Shown in pieces: positions 55,816 to 63,836 of a DNA stretch of 64,000 nt (position 1 is the stretch's first letter; every line of letters begins with the position of its first letter). The DNA is from MM2 sp035460165 (GTDB lineage Bacteria > Pseudomonadota > Gammaproteobacteria > Burkholderiales > Methylophilaceae): the NCBI GenBank assembly GCA_035460165.1, contig DATHWW010000015.1, positions 86,696 through 150,695 of the forward strand, read 5' to 3'. The notes beneath the pieces are model-generated. The model worked only from the letters and a program-made list of their open reading frames with translations. It was not told where the DNA came from and made no database searches. Both the position numbers and the translations under genes were made by a program.

Positions 55816-56997
55816 TTATTGGCTCAAAAAGTTTTTCACCAGCGGCGCCAGAATGTCCACCAACTGCTGCGCTTCCGCCTTGCTCATCACCAGCGGCGGC
55901 AATAACCGGATCACATTGTCGGCGGTCACGTTGATGAGCAGGCCGAGGGCCAGTGCTTGTTTGACCAGGTCACCGCAGGGACGATCCAATTCGATACCGA
56001 TCATCATGCCGGCATTGCGGATGGTGACGACGCCAAGCACGCCCTTGAACTCTTCGCGCAGGGCCTGATTGATGAAGTCACCGATTTCCTCGGCCTTGGC
56101 GCAGAGGGACTCCTCTTCAATGGCAGCCAGCGTCGCAAGCGCGGCGCTGCATGCCAGCGGATTGCCACCGAAGGTGGAACCGTGATTCCCCGGCTGAAAT
56201 ATGTCGGCCGCCTTGCCCTTTGCCAGGCAAGCACCAATCGGCACGCCTGAGCCCAGACCTTTGGCCAGGGTCATCACATCCGGATAAATCCCGCTATGCT
56301 GGAATGCGAACATCGTACCGGTGCGTGCGATACCGCTTTGCACCTCGTCCAGCATCAACAACCAGCCGTTCTTGTCGCAAATTTCACGCAAGCCTTGTAG
56401 ATAGGCCTTGGCGTCCTGCGGGATCACCACGCCGCCCTCACCTTGCACCGGCTCGACCAATACGGCAACCACATTCGAATTGTGTTCCGCCACTTGGTGC
56501 ACGGCTTCGAGATCATCGAAAGGCACGCGGACGAAACCTGCCACCAACGGCTCGAAACCCGCTTGCACCTTGCGATTGCCGGTGGCTGACAAGGTTGCCA
56601 TCGTCCGGCCGTGGAAAGCCTTGTCCATGACGATGATTTCCGGGTGCTCGATGCCCTTCTTGTGACCGTACAGGCGCGCCAGCTTGATCGCGGCTTCGTT
56701 GGCTTCGCAGCCGGAGTTGCAAAAGAAAATACGGTCCATGCCGGAAAGCGCACTCAGGCGATCCGCAAGCTGGGCTTGCTCGGCGATGTTGTAGACGTTG
56801 GAAACGTGGATCAGGCGCGCTGCCTGCTCGGAAATTGCCTTGACGAACGCAGGATGCGCGTGTCCCAGGCCGTTGACCGCGACGCCGGCCAAGCCGTCGA
56901 GGTAGCGTTTGCCCTGATCGTCCCACAGCCAGACGCCTTCGCCCCGGACAAACGTGACCGGTTGCCGGCCATAGGTATTCATTAAATGTTGCGACAT
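55816..56997 (-). CDS. argD: Acetylornithine aminotransferase
   Basis: Class III PLP aminotransferase of arginine synthesis, 393 aa. LMLDEVQSGIARTG and TLAKGLGSGVPIGA hold the PLP Asp and Lys, and FCNSGCEANEAAIKLAR is the substrate region. ATG 56995-56997 is taken because MNTYGRQPVTF then starts near residue 6 as in relatives; an open frame to 57246 runs through the terminator region. It heads the arg operon. Confidence 0.94.
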   Translation of the reverse strand: MSQHLMNTYGRQPVTFVRGEGVWLWDDQGKRYLDGLAGVAVNGLGHAHPAFVKAISEQAARLIHVSNVYNIAEQAQLADRLSALSGMDRIFFCNSGCEANEAAIKLARLYGHKKGIEHPEIIVMDKAFHGRTMATLSATGNRKVQAGFEPLVAGFVRVPFDDLEAVHQVAEHNSNVVAVLVEPVQGEGGVVIPQDAKAYLQGLREICDKNGWLLMLDEVQSGIARTGTMFAFQHSGIYPDVMTLAKGLGSGVPIGACLAKGKAADIFQPGNHGSTFGGNPLACSAALATLAAIEEESLCAKAEEIGDFINQALREEFKGVLGVVTIRNAGMMIGIELDRPCGDLVKQALALGLLINVTADNVIRLLPPLVMSKAEAQQLVDILAPLVKNFLSQ

Positions 56998-57009
56998 ATC
57001 CACACCAAA

Positions 57010-57047
57010 AAGTAAAAATGCACACGGCGGCAAAAGCCGCCGTGTGC
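57010..57047 (-). terminator. Rho-independent terminator of the PuuD-like unit
   Basis: On the minus strand GCACACGGCGGC and GCCGCCGTGTGC form a 12-bp perfect stem with a TTTT loop, followed by ATTTTTACTTTTT. It lies between the PuuD-like stop and argD. Confidence 0.92.
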
Positions 57048-57065
57048 AGCTATTGCCAGTTAAGC

Positions 57066-57557
57066 CTAGAAACCGAACAGCGCTCGATGCGACAAGCCGC
57101 CGGCCATGAAGAACAGCATCGGGATGGAAAGCATCATGTTCGTTCGCGATGCCAGGAATGCGATGCGTCGCGCCTTGTTCTTTTCTTCGTCGGTCGCGGG
57201 CTTCATGCCCAGGATTTTCTTCTGGTTCGGCCAGATGAGCCCCCACACATTAAACAGCATGATGGTGCCCAGCCATGCGCCGATGCCGATGGGCGCCATT
57301 TCCGGCTGCAAGGTGAAAGCCGCGGTAAATCCTGCACCCAGCAAAGCCGCGCCAGCCAGCCATGTCACCAGGGCAGACCAACGGAACCAGAGCAGCGCAC
57401 GGGGAGCCACATGCTTGGTGATGCCGGCAGCGGTGCCATCGGCCGCGGCATCCTTCAGTGCAGGCATTTGGACGAGATTGAAATAGTAAAGCAGGCCGAT
57501 CCAGGTGATGCCGGCCAGGAAATGAATCCAACGAGCGAGTGCGGGCAAGAGTTCCAT
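57066..57557 (-). CDS. PuuD-like (urate hydroxylase N-domain) membrane protein
   Basis: A 163-aa protein with about four membrane segments (for example ARWIHFLAGITWIGLLYYF and WLGTIMLFNVWGLIWP). The pattern WIHFLAGITWIG recalls the PuuD N-terminal membrane domain, but true PuuD is much longer and carries a C-terminal cytochrome c, absent here. An oxidase-related or metabolite-handling role cannot be asserted. It starts at ATG 57555-57557, two bases after the 34-aa partner gene. Confidence 0.75.
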   Translation of the reverse strand: MELLPALARWIHFLAGITWIGLLYYFNLVQMPALKDAAADGTAAGITKHVAPRALLWFRWSALVTWLAGAALLGAGFTAAFTLQPEMAPIGIGAWLGTIMLFNVWGLIWPNQKKILGMKPATDEEKNKARRIAFLASRTNMMLSIPMLFFMAGGLSHRALFGF

Positions 57558-57559
57558 GG

Positions 57560-57664
57560 TCACACCCCCGCCAGAATGAAATTCTTGAGGAAGAAATACA
57601 GGATTACAGTCAAAATCAGGCCGGAAACGATCGTTCCCGGAATGGAATCCAGCGGATTTTTCAT
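57560..57664 (-). CDS. 34-aa single-helix membrane microprotein
   Basis: A short ORF, MKNPLDSIPGTIVSGLIL followed by TVILYFFLKNFILAGV: 34 residues with one hydrophobic helix (about 12-31). GGGAGAGA upstream of the ATG serves as a ribosome site. It ends two bases before the PuuD-like start, giving a tight pair. It may be a small regulatory subunit of that protein. Composition and spacing support reality, but size keeps confidence moderate. Confidence 0.6.
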   Translation of the reverse strand: MKNPLDSIPGTIVSGLILTVILYFFLKNFILAGV

Positions 57665-57928
57665 TTTCTCTCCCTGTTCAACAATTCGTGTTATGACGAA
57701 TCTCGAAGCGTATCGCAAAACACGCGGCCCGGCAAGAAAGAAGCTGCGCCAACTATCGATCAATACAGCACTTTTCCGCTGCCCGGATGCCGAATGAATG
57801 TGTACGCGACACTTTGCTTCAGGATGGCTTCATCTTGTAAAAATCCCCCATTCAGGCAAAATGCCGAGTTCATCATTTTCGGCCGAAAATCGGCCAATTC
57901 TTCCGTGTTCTCCGGATGAAGCTTGAAT
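57665..57928. other. Divergent intergenic region, Rieske gene side
   Basis: 264 bp between the microprotein (minus) and the Rieske oxygenase (plus). No gene is supported. GGATGAAGC at 57913-57921 is the ribosome site for the oxygenase. No convincing sigma-70 pair was found for either direction. Confidence 0.4.
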
Positions 57929-59035
57929 ATGTCCCTAGCAAAAGTTACCCCATTTCAACGCCCGACCCGGCCGCAACTGCCGGTCGCATGGTACGTCGAT
58001 CCCGAAATCTACGCGCTGGAACAAAAAGTACTGTTTCAGCACGCGCCGAACTATATTGGCCATGAGCTGATGGTCCCCAATGCCGGCGATTATCATTCGC
58101 TGGAATGGATGAATCACGGCAAGGCGCTCGTGCACAACAGCCACGGCATCGAGCTGATCAGCAACGTCTGCCGCCATCGCCAGGCCATCATGCTGAAAGG
58201 CAAGGGCCATGCGCAGAACATCGTCTGCCCGGTACACCGCTGGACTTACGACCTTCAAGGCGAACTGATGGGCGCGCCCCACTTCGCCGAAAAACCCTGC
58301 CTCAATCTCGGCACGACGCCGCTGCAAAGCTGGAACGGCCTCTTGTTCGACAGCAAGCGCAATATCGCTGACGATCTGGGCAAGCTGGGATTTCTCAAGG
58401 ATTTCGACTTCAGCGGCTTCATGCTCGACCGCGTGATGATTGACGAATACAACTTCAACTGGAAGACCTTCATCGAGGTTTACCTTGAGGATTACCACGT
58501 CGGGCCCTTTCACCCCGGCCTCGGCAACTTCGTCGATTGCGAAGACCTCAAGTGGGAGTTCGGCGAGTGGTATAGCGTGCAATCCGTGGGCGTGAATCGC
58601 GGCCTGGAAAAGTCAGGCTCGCCGATTTATCGCCACTGGCAGGATCAGGTTCTGAAATACAACGACGGCAAACTGCCCAAATACGGCGCGATCTGGCTGG
58701 TTTACTATCCTTTCCTGATGCTGGAGTGGTATCCGCACGTGCTGGTGGCTTCCCATATCATTCCGCGCGGGCCGCACGCCTGCACGAACGTGGTGGAGTT
58801 TTATTACCCCGAGGACATCGCGCTGTTCGAGCGCGAATTCATCGAAGCCGAACAGGCTGCCTACATGGAAACCGCCGTCGAGGACGAAGACATCTGCCAG
58901 CGCATGCACGATGGACGCAAGGCGCTCTATGCGCAGGGCCTCGACGAATTCGGCCCTTACCAGCATCCAATGGAAACCGGGATGGAGCATTTCCATCTAT
59001 GGGTGAAGTCCCAGTTGGAACCGCACATCAAATAG
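57929..59035 (+). CDS. Rieske-type ring-hydroxylating oxygenase alpha-like protein
   Basis: A 368-aa non-heme iron oxygenase. The Rieske centre is CRHR (Cys81, His83) and CPVHRW (Cys100, His103). The mononuclear-iron domain has NWKTFIEVYLEDYH then GPFHPG, with His190 and His195 in the expected places. Such enzymes hydroxylate or demethylate aromatic, sterol or quaternary-amine substrates. No ferredoxin, reductase or beta subunit is adjacent. ATG 57929 has a ribosome site; a TTG 6 bp earlier is possible. Substrate is unknown. Confidence 0.85.
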   Translation: MSLAKVTPFQRPTRPQLPVAWYVDPEIYALEQKVLFQHAPNYIGHELMVPNAGDYHSLEWMNHGKALVHNSHGIELISNVCRHRQAIMLKGKGHAQNIVCPVHRWTYDLQGELMGAPHFAEKPCLNLGTTPLQSWNGLLFDSKRNIADDLGKLGFLKDFDFSGFMLDRVMIDEYNFNWKTFIEVYLEDYHVGPFHPGLGNFVDCEDLKWEFGEWYSVQSVGVNRGLEKSGSPIYRHWQDQVLKYNDGKLPKYGAIWLVYYPFLMLEWYPHVLVASHIIPRGPHACTNVVEFYYPEDIALFEREFIEAEQAAYMETAVEDEDICQRMHDGRKALYAQGLDEFGPYQHPMETGMEHFHLWVKSQLEPHIK

Positions 59036-59156
59036 TAGAGCTGCGGGGCATTATTCTGCATCTATTCATGCCCGCTTTCTCTTTTAGAACGAGCAGCTTT
59101 CGCCATTGAGTTGGGCCCGGCATCGCCTGCGTGTGCCGGACAGGCGGTCAAGGCTC

Positions 59157-59184
59157 TTGAAAAATCGCCCCAAGCGCCTACACT
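59157..59184 (+). promoter_or_regulatory. Sigma-70-like promoter for the SpoIIAA-like gene
   Basis: TTGAAA and TACACT are separated by 16 nt, about 55 bp upstream of the ATG at 59241. Both hexamers match consensus in four or five positions. Confidence 0.5.
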
Positions 59185-59240
59185 GTAATCAGCTATCCAG
59201 AGCCTGTTCAATAGGCATCCGCATTGCGAGAGGAAGAAAA

Positions 59241-59591
59241 ATGATCACCATCAACCAAGAATCTAGCGACCTCGTCATCGCCATGGTGCTGGGCGAATTC
59301 ACGCTCGCCGACTTCAAGGAACTCGAAAAAGCGGCCGACTATGCGCTGCAATCACAAAACAAAGCCAGCCTGCTGATCGACCTGAGCGACATGCTGAACT
59401 TCACCGTCGACGTAGCCTGGGAAGAAATCCGCTTCGCACGCCAGCACGCCAAGGATTTCGACAAGATCGCCATCGTCACCGACGACCAATGGGTACAGTG
59501 GAGCACCTGGCTTGCCCGCATCTTTACGGATGCCGAGTTGCAGGTATTCGACGAGTACGTCACCGCGCTGGCGTGGGTACAAAAAGGATAA
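59241..59591 (+). CDS. SpoIIAA/STAS-like protein, 116 aa
   Basis: A small acidic domain with beta-alpha character: MITINQESSDLVIAMVLGEF, then LLIDLSDMLNF and IAIVTDDQWVQW. This resembles the SpoIIAA-like family (PF11964), which has a STAS-related fold. Such proteins may bind lipids or act in regulation, but no specific role is known. AGGAAG lies before ATG 59241. The next gene downstream is a lipoprotein, 49 bp on. Confidence 0.78.
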   Translation: MITINQESSDLVIAMVLGEFTLADFKELEKAADYALQSQNKASLLIDLSDMLNFTVDVAWEEIRFARQHAKDFDKIAIVTDDQWVQWSTWLARIFTDAELQVFDEYVTALAWVQKG

Positions 59592-59639
59592 GCGCGCCAT
59601 AAGTGCAGATCATCCGCATTGCTCATTAGAAGTCCCTCG

Positions 59640-60266
59640 ATGCGAATCCCGAATGCACTGCGGATAGCCAGGCTGCTTTACCGCCAAACCCTGGGACTTT
59701 CACTCGTACTCGGTTTTTCCGTCTTGATATCCGGCTGCATGGGCGGCTCCATTGCCCGCCAGATCGCCAGTTCGATTGCCATGCAGGTCGCCGATAAAGC
59801 GGTCGGGCATATGGTGGACAAGCCGCAAGTCGAAGAGCAAGGCAAAACCAACCAATTGCTAATGAGCCCCGGGCTCGACCCCTATCAGGCGGCATTCCTG
59901 CGAGCGGAACTTGTGACGCCGCCCGCCATGCCGCAGGAACCTCCCCCGCTGCCAAAACCCGACCCCGCCGAATCGGCAACGCCTTTCGTCACACGGTTAG
60001 CTACGGTGGAAGTCTGGGGACTGGTGATCGGCGATGAAAAGCGTTCGATGCTGGAAAATATCCGCGATCTCGGCATCACGACTCTTCCGCCCGAAGACGC
60101 CTGGGATCAATGGCAACTCGCCGAAGGCGGAATTCCGGGCGAGAACAGCCGGCCGTTATTGATCCTGATGCCGCCGGAGCTGGGGAAAGTGCGCAGCGGC
60201 GATCATGCGGTGATCGAACTCGGGATGGCGAATGGCTTCTATGTAGCCAAGGATAGGCTGGAGTAG
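59640..60266 (+). CDS. Putative lipoprotein of unknown function, 208 aa
   Basis: A long N-terminal segment (MRIPNALRIARLLYRQ) leads into a hydrophobic core ending in the lipobox LISGC near residue 34. A Pro-rich linker (PPAMPQEPPPLPKPDP) follows near residues 93-108, then a compact C-terminal domain with TRLATVEVWGLVIGDEKRS. I do not recognise the family. It may form an operon with the SpoIIAA-like gene. The ribosome site is weak. Confidence 0.65.
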   Translation: MRIPNALRIARLLYRQTLGLSLVLGFSVLISGCMGGSIARQIASSIAMQVADKAVGHMVDKPQVEEQGKTNQLLMSPGLDPYQAAFLRAELVTPPAMPQEPPPLPKPDPAESATPFVTRLATVEVWGLVIGDEKRSMLENIRDLGITTLPPEDAWDQWQLAEGGIPGENSRPLLILMPPELGKVRSGDHAVIELGMANGFYVAKDRLE

Positions 60267-60338
60267 AAACTCAAGCGAAAGGTAAGGGCATCGCTTTTTT
60301 TCGCCGCCGCCCTTCCCGCAAAATGACGCAAAACAACC

Positions 60339-60980
60339 TTATGGCTCGATCAGCCCGCTGCGCATCGCAATCAGCGCGATTTCCGCCTGATTGCCGGCAT
60401 TCAGTTTTTGCTTGATGTTGTAGAGATGGGTGCCGATGGTGCGTGGCGAGAGACACAGCGTTTCGGCGATTTCATTGGTGGATTTGCCAAGCGCCAGCGC
60501 CATGAAGACTTCGAACTCGCGGGCGGAAAGTACGTCCACCGGGTTTTTTTCGCCCGACAGTTGCTGCAATGCCATCTGCTGAGCGATGTTGGCTTCAAGA
60601 TACATCTTGCGTGCAGCCACCATGCGGATGGCCTTGATCAACTCTTCCGGCGCACTGCGCTTGGTCAGGTACCCCATGGCTCCGGCGTTCAACACACGTT
60701 TCGGATGCACCGAGTCCTCATGCGCCGAGAGCACCAGAATACGCGCCGACGAATCTTTCGCCATGATGCGTTCGATGGCCTCCATGCCGCCGATGCCGGG
60801 CATCGTGATATCCATCACCACCACATCGGGATGCACTTCGCCATAAAGCTTGACCCCTTGCTCGCCACTCTCGGCTTCGGCCACCACTTTCACATCAGGC
60901 GCCGCTTCCAACAATAGTTTGAACCCCATGCGGACGACTGCGTGGTCATCCACCAGCATTACATTAATCACACCGCTCAT
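60339..60980 (-). CDS. NarL/FixJ-family response regulator downstream of intI
   Basis: A 213-aa regulator: receiver domain with Asp11, Asp12, phospho-acceptor Asp57 in VVVMDITMPG, Ser85 and Lys107, then a LuxR-type helix-turn-helix (about residues 149-205; LSAREFEVFMALALG, IAETLCLSPRTIGTHLYNIK). It acts as a DNA-binding transcription factor when phosphorylated, presumably by the kinase encoded immediately upstream (4-bp ATGA overlap). It is the third gene of the intI-kinase-regulator unit. UvrY/GacA are the closest-looking relatives. Target genes are unknown. Confidence 0.9.
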   Translation of the reverse strand: MSGVINVMLVDDHAVVRMGFKLLLEAAPDVKVVAEAESGEQGVKLYGEVHPDVVVMDITMPGIGGMEAIERIMAKDSSARILVLSAHEDSVHPKRVLNAGAMGYLTKRSAPEELIKAIRMVAARKMYLEANIAQQMALQQLSGEKNPVDVLSAREFEVFMALALGKSTNEIAETLCLSPRTIGTHLYNIKQKLNAGNQAEIALIAMRSGLIEP

Positions 60981-62698
60981 TTTTTCTCCCGTTTTGGCAC
61001 CGTTACGCGGATGCAGGTGCCCTCCCCTAATTGCGAATCCAGTTCGAATTGACCATGCAGGGCCTGTACGCGTTCCCGCATGCCCAGCAGGCCGAAATGC
61101 CGGGTCTGGTCAACTTGGCATAAATTCATGCCGGCGCCATTATCCTTGACTGTCAGCGTCAGGTCGCCATCGTTTTCGCCACGGGCAAGCACAATATCAA
61201 GCTGCGTCGCGTCGGCGTAACGCAGGGCATTGGTTACGGCTTCCTGCACAATACGGTAAAGATTAATGCTGAGCGACTCGTCAAGATGGCCGAGATCGCC
61301 AAAAAACTCCAGGCTGAAGCGCAATTCCGGGTTTTGACGCTGCCACTCCACGATGGCATCACGCAGCGTTTCCTTGAGACCGAGGTTATCCAGTGCGCCC
61401 GGACGCAATTGCCGGATGATGTTGTGCATGCCGTCATAAATATGTTCGGCGGCGGCCACGATGGTTTTTGCATTGGACTCAACATCCGGCATCTGCTCGC
61501 GGGTTTTGTTGCCAATAGCGACGGCAAAAGTCTTGATCGCCGTGACGTACTGCCCCAGCTCGTCGTGCAATTCGCGCGCAAGGTTGCGGCGTTCTTCCTC
61601 GATATGAAGTTGGATCAGGTGCGTGAACTGACGGTTTTCCTCCAGCTTGCGCTCAGCTTCTTCCGCCACCTTGCGCTCGGTAATATCGCGCATGCTGCAG
61701 ATTTCGCCGATCACCCGGTCATCGTGCGGATCCACCAATGGGCCGGCCGACAACGACACGTCTACAATGCGGCCTTCGCGCGTTACGCGCTGGGTATCGT
61801 AATTCTCGATAGTGCGCCGCGCCGCGATTGATTCGAGGCCTTGTCCCAACTCGCTCTCATGCCCCGCGGGCGTCAGTATTGCAGCGGATTTGCCAATGAT
61901 GCTCTGCGAAGAATAGCCAAACAGCTTCTCCGCCGCCGGATTCCAGAACGAGATATTGCCATCCATGTCGTGGATCATGATCGCATCGTTGGTCTGTTTG
62001 ACGATTAGCGCCAACCGGCGGTTTTCTTCGGTGCGCGATTCCAGCGACCCCGCCATGCGATTGAAGCTCTGGCCGATCTGATGAAACTCCGGCAGGCTGA
62101 ACCCGCCCAGCCGCACGCTAAGATCGCCGTGTTCCATGCGATGGATCGCCCTCAGGATGTTTTCCACCGGGCGCAGCGCGCGCCCCAGCATCCAGTAGAC
62201 ACCAATATTCAATACGAAAAATAGCCCGCCCGCCACCCATAGCAACGGCTTCATCCCGCTCCAGGCCTCGCGTATCGCCCCGCTCGGGTTGGAAACCACG
62301 CGCATCACGCCATAGCGGATGCGGCGCTGCACGATCTCCTGCTCCGGCGCCACCAACTCCACAAACCATTGCGGCGGATTCTCGTCAGCCTTGAATGTCG
62401 ATTGCGGCGACTGGTAAATCAGCCGCCCCTGCATGTCGTAAAGATAGATATCGGTACTGCGCACCCGGCCCAGGGATTCGAGGAATTGCTGCAGCACATC
62501 ATGCGTCGTGCCCCAGTCCGGATTAATGAACGCACTGACGATCACGCGATCCAGCATCTGCGTCGTCACCCGCGTGGCCGACTCCACTCCCTCGCGGATC
62601 GACACGCGCGTTTCCTTGACGAGGATGGTGCCCATTGCCGCCATGAACAGCAGCAGCAACACGGTAATCAACAGGCTCAGGCGAAAACGCAGGCTCAT
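60977..62698 (-). CDS. NarX-type sensor histidine kinase coupled to intI
   Basis: A 573-aa membrane sensor. TM1 (about residues 8-26) and TM2 (about 151-171) bracket a periplasmic domain of about 125 residues, then HAMP (about 172-225), PAS (about 227-345), a HisKA_3 dimerisation domain with His378 in ARELHDELGQ, and a HATPase with Asn490 (QEAVTNALRYA), DNGAG (519-523) and GLLGMRERV. This is the NarX/DegS class that partners NarL-type regulators. Its ATG overlaps the intI stop as ATGA, and it overlaps the response regulator in the same way. The signal sensed is unknown. Confidence 0.9.
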   Translation of the reverse strand: MSLRFRLSLLITVLLLLFMAAMGTILVKETRVSIREGVESATRVTTQMLDRVIVSAFINPDWGTTHDVLQQFLESLGRVRSTDIYLYDMQGRLIYQSPQSTFKADENPPQWFVELVAPEQEIVQRRIRYGVMRVVSNPSGAIREAWSGMKPLLWVAGGLFFVLNIGVYWMLGRALRPVENILRAIHRMEHGDLSVRLGGFSLPEFHQIGQSFNRMAGSLESRTEENRRLALIVKQTNDAIMIHDMDGNISFWNPAAEKLFGYSSQSIIGKSAAILTPAGHESELGQGLESIAARRTIENYDTQRVTREGRIVDVSLSAGPLVDPHDDRVIGEICSMRDITERKVAEEAERKLEENRQFTHLIQLHIEEERRNLARELHDELGQYVTAIKTFAVAIGNKTREQMPDVESNAKTIVAAAEHIYDGMHNIIRQLRPGALDNLGLKETLRDAIVEWQRQNPELRFSLEFFGDLGHLDESLSINLYRIVQEAVTNALRYADATQLDIVLARGENDGDLTLTVKDNGAGMNLCQVDQTRHFGLLGMRERVQALHGQFELDSQLGEGTCIRVTVPKREKK

Positions 62699-63672
62699 AA
62701 CGCATCCAATGGGCTCGCCACGCCGCGCCCGCCTTTATTCAATACATGGGTATAAATCATCGTTGTGCTCACGTCGGAATGCCCCAGCAATTCTTGTACA
62801 GTTCGGATATCGTAGCCGCCTTCCAGCAAGTGCGTCGCAAAAGAATGGCGGAAAGTATGCGGCGTTGCCGGCTTGACCAGCCCCGCGTTGCGTACCGCCT
62901 GCTTCACCGCACGCTGCACCGCCTGATCCTGCACATGATGCCGCCGAACTTCGCCCGAGCGCGGATCGGTCGAAAGATTGGCGGATGGAAACACATATTG
63001 CCAACCCCACTCGCGCGCCGCATTCGGATATTTTCGATCCAGCGCGTTAGGCAAAAACACAGCGCCATAGCCTGCCTGCAAATCCTGCTCGTGCAAAGCC
63101 TTTACTCGCTCAAGATGCTGCTGCAAAGCAGGAATCAGACTTTGCGGCAGCATGGTGACGCGATCCTTGAATCCCTTGCCATCCCGCACCAGAATTTCCT
63201 TGCGCGCAAAATCCACATCCTTGACCCGCAGCCGCAGGCATTCCAGGATGCGCAACCCCGCTCCATACAACAAGCCAGCCGCCAGCCTATGCTGCCCCTC
63301 CAATTGAGACAGCACCTTCTGAACCTCTTCACGCGTCAGCACTACTGGCAAGCGCTTGGGAGTTTTAGCCTGCTCCACGTTATCGAGCCAAGGCAGCTCA
63401 TCGCCCAGCACTTCGCGATAAAGAAACAACAATGCACTTTTAGCCTGATTCTGGGTTGAAGCAGCCACCCGCCCCTGCACCGCCAAATGCGTCAAGAACG
63501 CCTCGACTTCCTCCGCCCCTAATTCATTTGGGTGCTTCTTGCCATTATGCAAAATAAATCGTTTAATCCAATCCACATATGCCTGCTCGGTACGAATACT
63601 GTAGTGCTTAAGGCGGATCTTTCCGCGCACCTGATCGAGCAACTTTGGAGACGAAGGCAAAGACGTATTCAT
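62695..63672 (-). CDS. intI: Integron integrase
   Basis: Tyrosine recombinase of the IntI family, 325 aa. The catalytic set is Arg141, His272, Arg275, His298 and Tyr307 (LLYGAGLRILEC; TPHTFRHSFATH; LLGHSDVSTTMIYTHV), nearly colinear with IntI1. The IntI-specific insertion is present at about residues 207-229 (LPNALDRKYPNAAR, EWGWQYVFP), which separates it from XerC/XerD. The N-terminal SAM-like domain starts LLDQVRGKIRLKHYSIRTE. It recombines attI and attC sites. It is the first gene of an operon with a sensor kinase and regulator, joined by a 4-bp overlap. No LexA box is seen upstream. The frame is intact. Confidence 0.94.
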   Translation of the reverse strand: MNTSLPSSPKLLDQVRGKIRLKHYSIRTEQAYVDWIKRFILHNGKKHPNELGAEEVEAFLTHLAVQGRVAASTQNQAKSALLFLYREVLGDELPWLDNVEQAKTPKRLPVVLTREEVQKVLSQLEGQHRLAAGLLYGAGLRILECLRLRVKDVDFARKEILVRDGKGFKDRVTMLPQSLIPALQQHLERVKALHEQDLQAGYGAVFLPNALDRKYPNAAREWGWQYVFPSANLSTDPRSGEVRRHHVQDQAVQRAVKQAVRNAGLVKPATPHTFRHSFATHLLEGGYDIRTVQELLGHSDVSTTMIYTHVLNKGGRGVASPLDAL

Positions 63673-63836
63673 AATTTTTTTTAGGATGCACTAAAAATAA
63701 CTAGAACAATGAAAATAAAACATATTCTAATTAATCGCAACTCAATTTCATCCTATTTGATGGGTTATTTTCCATCATTTAGGATGCCTACTTTACGTTA
63801 TGCCCTATGAAACCAGAAGCCATCGCCGAGAACTTT
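63673..63836. other. intI upstream region: candidate attI/promoter zone
   Basis: An AT-rich, non-coding stretch where attI and the intI promoter are expected. TTTAGGATGC occurs at 63682-63691 and 63778-63787 as direct repeats 96 bp apart. An inverted CATCCTA lies at 63749-63755. GATGG and CCATC form a dyad at 63759-63776. GTTATGC at 63796-63802 resembles the GTTRRRY core of integron recombination sites, with one mismatch. An ATG at 63807 begins an open frame that runs off the edge. None of these is proven as attI. Confidence 0.45.

Noticed and set aside
60267..60338. AAGGGC/GCCCTT pair as a terminator between the lipoprotein and the response regulator
   Set aside because: The loop is about 20 nt and no T-tract follows, so termination is not convincing.
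63673..63836. LexA (SOS) box upstream of intI
   Set aside because: No CTGT-N8-ACAG arrangement is present on either strand.
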